Assembly (NCBI RefSeq): GCF_017873135.1
Contig: NZ_JAGGJV010000005.1
Location: 124,001-188,000, forward strand
Origin: Rhizobium herbae
Lineage (GTDB): Bacteria > Pseudomonadota > Alphaproteobacteria > Rhizobiales > Rhizobiaceae
Length of the DNA stretch: 64,000 nucleotides
Direction: 5' to 3'
A program made the position numbers and the translations under genes. This document shows, piece after piece, positions 62,349 to 64,000 of the stretch. Within the stretch, counting starts at the first letter, position 1. Each line of letters begins with the position of its first letter. The notes below the pieces were generated by a model. It searched no databases and had not been told where the DNA came from. It was given only the letters and a program-made list of their open reading frames with translations.

Positions 62349-62505
62349 CTGCTCATCATGCGCAGGCGGTCTTGCCTTGGTCTCATGCTCTCATACGGTC
62401 AAATCGATGAACAGGATCGCCCCAGCCACGGCATTTCCGCCGTCGTGGTAAATTCATCGGTAACACGGCAAAACGATGTCGCTGGCGCGAGCTTTACCGG
62501 CAAAA

Positions 62506-63483
62506 CTACCTGAGAGCCAGAGCGCTCGATACCCTGCGGATCGATCCGGTCAGCATGAGGTCAACACCGATACCCGCGCCCGAGGAAAACCGGGCCTTGC
62601 CGGTGGCGATCAGCATCGGTTTGTCGAGCGGTTTTTCCGGCAGCAGTTCTCCCTTCGCCCAGACCGCCTTGAGCGCCTTGGCATTCATCGCCGCGACGTT
62701 GACGTCGATGTCGGTGAGCGTCCCGGCGACGCGGTAGGGGCAGCGGCGTTTGCCGCAGTTGGCGGCGGCGGAAAACTGCCAGAGCGCGTAGGCATCCCAG
62801 TTGCCCATCGGAAAGACGTTGCGGATACCCGGCTTGTAGCGGGCATACCAGAGCGGCAGGCGCGACAGGATCGGGAAGCGGCCGCGATTGGCGGCAATGT
62901 ATTTGGCCGTGACGTGATTGGTGTAGAGCATCGGATAGCGGCCGGTGCGGGTCTTGATGTGACCGGCGAAGATGGCCGCGTCCTCCAGCGACATGTATTT
63001 CTTCGGATCGATGCCCTCGATATCGAGCACCATCAGCTCGTCGTCGCGCGGCGCCGCATAGTCGAGAAAATGGTTGGCCTGGTCGACCGGGTTGCCGGGG
63101 CGGGCGAGATGATAGGCGCCCCAGAGCAGGCCGCTGGCACGGGCAATGAGGCGGCGTGTCTGGTAGAGTTCGCGGCTGACGGCATATTTGCGCCACATCG
63201 TCTTGCAGTGGGCGACGGTATCGCCGCCGTGATCGCCGGTGCAGGTGAAGCTTTCCGGCAAACCGTCGGACGCCTTGGAGATGAAGCCGGCGATGCGCTT
63301 GTCCTTCAGCATCTCGTCCCAGTCGATAATGTTCAATTCGTAGGCATCGATGACGAGAGCGTGGTCGGGCGATTTCCATGGCATGAGGTCGCGTGCTGTT
63401 GCGCCACACGAAAACAGCGCGACGCCGAGGAGAACGGCGAGGCGGAAAAACGTGCCCAAACGTGTGATCCGGCGCTTTTCCAT
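62506..63483 (-). CDS. Secreted GH25-type lysozyme
   Basis: The 325-residue protein starts with a signal sequence (TFFRLAVLLGVALFSCGATA) that has a cysteine near the cleavage site. The GH25 fold shows in VIDAYELNIIDWDEML, GLLWGAYHLARPGNPVDQA, the catalytic acid pair in VLDIEGID, and AYALWQFS. GH25 enzymes cut the glycan chain of peptidoglycan. The ATG at 63483 is chosen because it puts the signal at the N terminus. A TTAA-N7-TTAA box lies 24 bases upstream. Confidence 0.87.
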   Translation of the reverse strand: MEKRRITRLGTFFRLAVLLGVALFSCGATARDLMPWKSPDHALVIDAYELNIIDWDEMLKDKRIAGFISKASDGLPESFTCTGDHGGDTVAHCKTMWRKYAVSRELYQTRRLIARASGLLWGAYHLARPGNPVDQANHFLDYAAPRDDELMVLDIEGIDPKKYMSLEDAAIFAGHIKTRTGRYPMLYTNHVTAKYIAANRGRFPILSRLPLWYARYKPGIRNVFPMGNWDAYALWQFSAAANCGKRRCPYRVAGTLTDIDVNVAAMNAKALKAVWAKGELLPEKPLDKPMLIATGKARFSSGAGIGVDLMLTGSIRRVSSALALR

Positions 63484-63506
63484 CGCAAGAGGGTGCGGAA
63501 AGAGGG

Positions 63507-63522
63507 TTAACCAAGGGTTAAC
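63507..63522 (-). promoter_or_regulatory. CtrA-like binding site upstream of the GH25 gene
   Basis: TTAACCAAGGGTTAAC is a full TTAA-N7-TTAA(C) match to the CtrA box and is itself palindromic. It lies 24-39 bases before the GH25 start and about 115 bases before the BA14K gene on the other strand. CtrA is the cell-cycle master regulator of alphaproteobacteria. Confidence 0.6.
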
Positions 63523-63635
63523 GCCACTATAGTGAATTCCCATTGGTCGGAATGGCCAGCCAATGGAACAATCAAGCCCATCGACCGTTATCAGAGCAAG
63601 CCGGCTGTGTCGGATACAATCGAACGGAGGAACAC

Positions 63636-64000
63636 ATGGGTGTTTTCGGATTTAAATTGGCGCCACTGGCGCTGTCTGCCGTCTTGCTAGCCACATCTTT
63701 TACCCCCTCGCAGGCATTCGCGCAAATTCCGGTGCCCATCAAGGCAGAGCGCGTGAGCGATGTCGACATGGTCCAATACCGAGATCGCCGCCGTGGCGAC
63801 GATGAATGGCGCCGCCGTGGCTACCATCGCCGCGGAAACGATGCTTATTATAACGGCCATCGCGGTCACTATGAACGCCGCCGCGGCTACCGCGAATATA
63901 ACGGCATGTGGTTCCCGCTCGCAGCCTTTGCGACAGGCGCCATCATTGGTGGCGCGGTGTCCCAGCCGCAGGTGCGTTATGGCGGCAGCCATGTCGAATG
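63636..64000 (+). CDS. BA14K-family protein (3' end beyond the window)
   Basis: The 121 visible residues start with a signal peptide (LAPLALSAVLLATSFTPSQAFAQ) and continue with an arginine/tyrosine/glycine-rich region (DEWRRRGYHRRGNDAYYNGHRG) and a short hydrophobic segment (FPLAAFATGAIIGGAVS). This is the BA14K pattern, named from a Brucella immunoreactive 14-kDa antigen with lectin-like properties; the typical C-terminal motif would lie just past the window. The ATG at 63636 follows CGGAGG. No stop is reached by base 64000. Confidence 0.85.
   Translation, partial: MGVFGFKLAPLALSAVLLATSFTPSQAFAQIPVPIKAERVSDVDMVQYRDRRRGDDEWRRRGYHRRGNDAYYNGHRGHYERRRGYREYNGMWFPLAAFATGAIIGGAVSQPQVRYGGSHVE

Noticed and set aside
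1..64000. CRISPR arrays, tRNA or rRNA genes, insertion sequences, phage genes
   Set aside because: No regularly spaced repeats, cloverleaf sequences, transposase or integrase motifs, or terminal inverted repeats with target duplications were found on reading the window.

Overview
The window reads as chromosomal DNA of a Rhizobiaceae-type alphaproteobacterium (Rhizobium, Agrobacterium, Neorhizobium or a close relative). The grounds are the separate F0 operon atpI-atpB-atpE-atpF'-atpF, the BA14K, DUF1217 and DUF6101-type proteins, the TTG-started polyprenyl synthase of rhizobial type, a RIME-like palindrome pair, and a GC-rich, densely packed layout. I saw no rRNA, tRNA, CRISPR array, transposase or prophage.

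Layout. 1-10 kb: tail of a chemotaxis receptor, Mrp-type Fe-S carrier ATPase, CorA-type and Kup-type ion transporters, a SleB-type cell-wall hydrolase, and the F0 operon with a recognisable promoter and terminator, followed by an inverted RIME-like pair. 10-21 kb: a small secreted protein, rnhB, a PA0069-type radical SAM protein, a short glycosyltransferase-like protein, an RTX protein, moaB-ispE-TPR on the minus strand, the long-chain polyprenyl diphosphate synthase, and a plus-strand DUF2007/methyltransferase/S49 peptidase run. 21-35 kb: glyQ and glyS lie about 9 kb apart and are flanked by three different toxin-antitoxin modules. Between them are a PAS-GGDEF protein, an ABM-domain monooxygenase behind a SoxR-type promoter, LemA, aroA and a DUF2207 protein. 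35-45 kb: Cache chemoreceptor, a small secreted protein, purD, then a periplasmic polyamine-binding-type protein whose stop overlaps the start of a membrane GGDEF-EAL protein (NspS-MbaA-like), and an MFS exporter divergent from an AraC regulator. 45-57 kb: a P450 coupled to an LpxL-type acyltransferase, MipA, UbiA, a DUF6101 protein, a long DUF1217 repeat protein, a GlcD-type oxidase, and a Sua5-type tRNA-modification enzyme. 57-64 kb: a cobalamin riboswitch in front of a Rieske oxygenase and its reductase, a beta-repeat/RTX protein, a GH25 lysozyme with a CtrA-like box, and a truncated BA14K gene.

Most interesting leads: (1) the two-gene polyamine/c-di-GMP signalling cassette at 39345-42778; (2) the B12 riboswitch over an oxygenase rather than a B12 gene; (3) the SoxR-type promoter at 25178-25208; (4) toxin-antitoxin modules packed around both glycyl-tRNA synthetase genes, with twin operators at higBA; (5) the P450-acyltransferase pair. 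Starts were chosen from Shine-Dalgarno spacing, family alignment from memory and operon overlap; no database search was run.
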